Positions 63,423 through 64,000 of a DNA stretch of 64,000 nucleotides are shown one piece after another. The translations under genes were made by a program, and so were the position numbers. The first letter of the stretch is position 1. Each line of letters starts with the position of its first letter. The DNA lies in contig CAXFAI010000001.1 of assembly GCA_964001305.1 (NCBI GenBank), forward strand, positions 62,001 through 126,000, read 5' to 3'. Below the pieces are notes generated by a model. That model was not told where the DNA came from. It saw only the letters and a list, made by a program, of their open reading frames with translations, and searched no databases. This DNA comes from CAJXMH01 sp964001305. Its GTDB lineage: Bacteria; Bacteroidota; Bacteroidia; Flavobacteriales_E; Vicingaceae.

Positions 63423-64000
63423 TATTCAGATTCTTTAATATGGAGAAACTCTTCTAAAGCCAAAAACATCCATGCTTGAGACCAACGTATGAAGGGTATT
63501 TTTATCGTGATCCAAGGATACTTTTTGTAGAAAAAAAACCCTTTTGATGAGCGCATATTTGTGACACTATATTCTAAAATAGATTGAGCTAATTCATACT
63601 GTTCATTTGATTTCCCCCAACGGCTAAAAGAAATAATACCTTGTGCTTGATTGTGAATTTCAACTGGCCATTGAGATGGGATTCGATAATACGAACGGCC
63701 TTCATGATTAAACTGCATTTTAGCATAAAAATCAGTTCCCTTTTTTATGGCTGTTTTAAATTCCGAGGCTACATCAGGAATGTAATGACAGACGTATGAT
63801 AAGCTATCTAAAACATAGCCTTGGTGAAAGTCAATTTGTTTTCTCTCCATTCTGGTTTCAAGGTTAATGCTGTAATTCCAACAACCCGAATCCAATTGCT
63901 TACTTGCAACAAAACGACTACATGAAATGGCCAGTTCCTTGTATTTTTTTTCTTGAGTTTGAGTGTATAAAAAAGCAAAATGTTCTGCGCCTAACATGCT
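63422..64000 (-). CDS. Alpha/alpha-barrel polysaccharide-operon protein (5' end cut by window edge)
   Basis: The frame is open to base 64000, so only the C-terminal 192 or so residues are seen. They show paired helices typical of an (alpha/alpha)6 barrel: MLGAEHFAFLYTQTQEKKYK, IDFHQGYVLDSLSYVCHYIP, WPVEIHNQAQGIISFSRWG and RWSQAWMFLALEEFL. Such barrels occur in glycan epimerases and lyases; the catalytic part may lie outside the window. It is coupled to the DUF354 gene by a one-base overlap. Confidence 0.72.
   Translation of the reverse strand, partial: SMLGAEHFAFLYTQTQEKKYKELAISCSRFVASKQLDSGCWNYSINLETRMERKQIDFHQGYVLDSLSYVCHYIPDVASEFKTAIKKGTDFYAKMQFNHEGRSYYRIPSQWPVEIHNQAQGIISFSRWGKSNEQYELAQSILEYSVTNMRSSKGFFFYKKYPWITIKIPFIRWSQAWMFLALEEFLHIKESE

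Overview
The window looks like a chromosomal segment of an AT-rich member of the Bacteroidota, most likely an aquatic member of the Flavobacteriales. The evidence is several secreted proteins with type IX secretion (T9SS) C-terminal sorting domains, Bacteroidota-type promoter boxes (TTG and TANNTTTG), a DUF2911 protein, a choice-of-anchor-L/OmpA protein, a small class I ribonucleotide reductase pair, and many adjacent or overlapping genes. I see no phage, transposon, CRISPR array, rRNA or tRNA gene. The species cannot be fixed from the sequence alone.

Layout, left to right. 1-7.7 kb: a pair of M16 zinc-peptidase-family genes (one with the active site, one without), a T9SS cargo protein, an MBL-fold hydrolase, a cysteine desulfurase and a phosphoglucosamine mutase. 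7.8-12 kb: a tight plus-strand operon (TPR protein, phosphosulfolactate-synthase homologue, rhodanese, DUF368 membrane protein, shikimate dehydrogenase). 12-15.6 kb: an MFS exporter, a VOC protein, HMG-CoA lyase and dihydroorotate dehydrogenase. 15.6-17.7 kb: three tandem paralogous small proteins facing an XRE regulator. The intergenic region behind that regulator is rich in palindromes and may also encode a small RNA.

17.7-34 kb is dominated by metal and cofactor control. A DtxR/MntR-type repressor diverges from a TonB-dependent receptor and a secreted thioredoxin-like protein, with a palindrome over the receptor promoter. Two cobalamin riboswitches lie back to back. The rightward one precedes nrdB-nrdA; the leftward one has no obvious B12-related gene. 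Then come a ChaN-like protein, two outer-membrane proteins and a small unknown membrane protein. A second DtxR/MntR-type repressor heads a manganese/zinc-type ABC transporter (binding protein, ATPase, two permeases). One permease carries a fused DtxR-like domain that keeps the metal-binding residues.

34-46 kb holds three very large secreted T9SS proteins in tandem and an M1 aminopeptidase with its own T9SS tail. The three large genes end in nearly identical 130-bp sequences. 46-57 kb carries clpB with a clear terminator, a DUF2911 protein, an AsmA-like protein, an OmpA-family protein, a prohibitin-family protein, an O-antigen-ligase-like protein with TPRs, and another T9SS protein. 57-64 kb is the downstream end of a minus-strand surface-polysaccharide operon (membrane protein, Wzz-like protein, Wzi-like outer-membrane protein, sugar transferase, DUF354 protein and a truncated alpha/alpha-barrel protein) that continues past the right edge.
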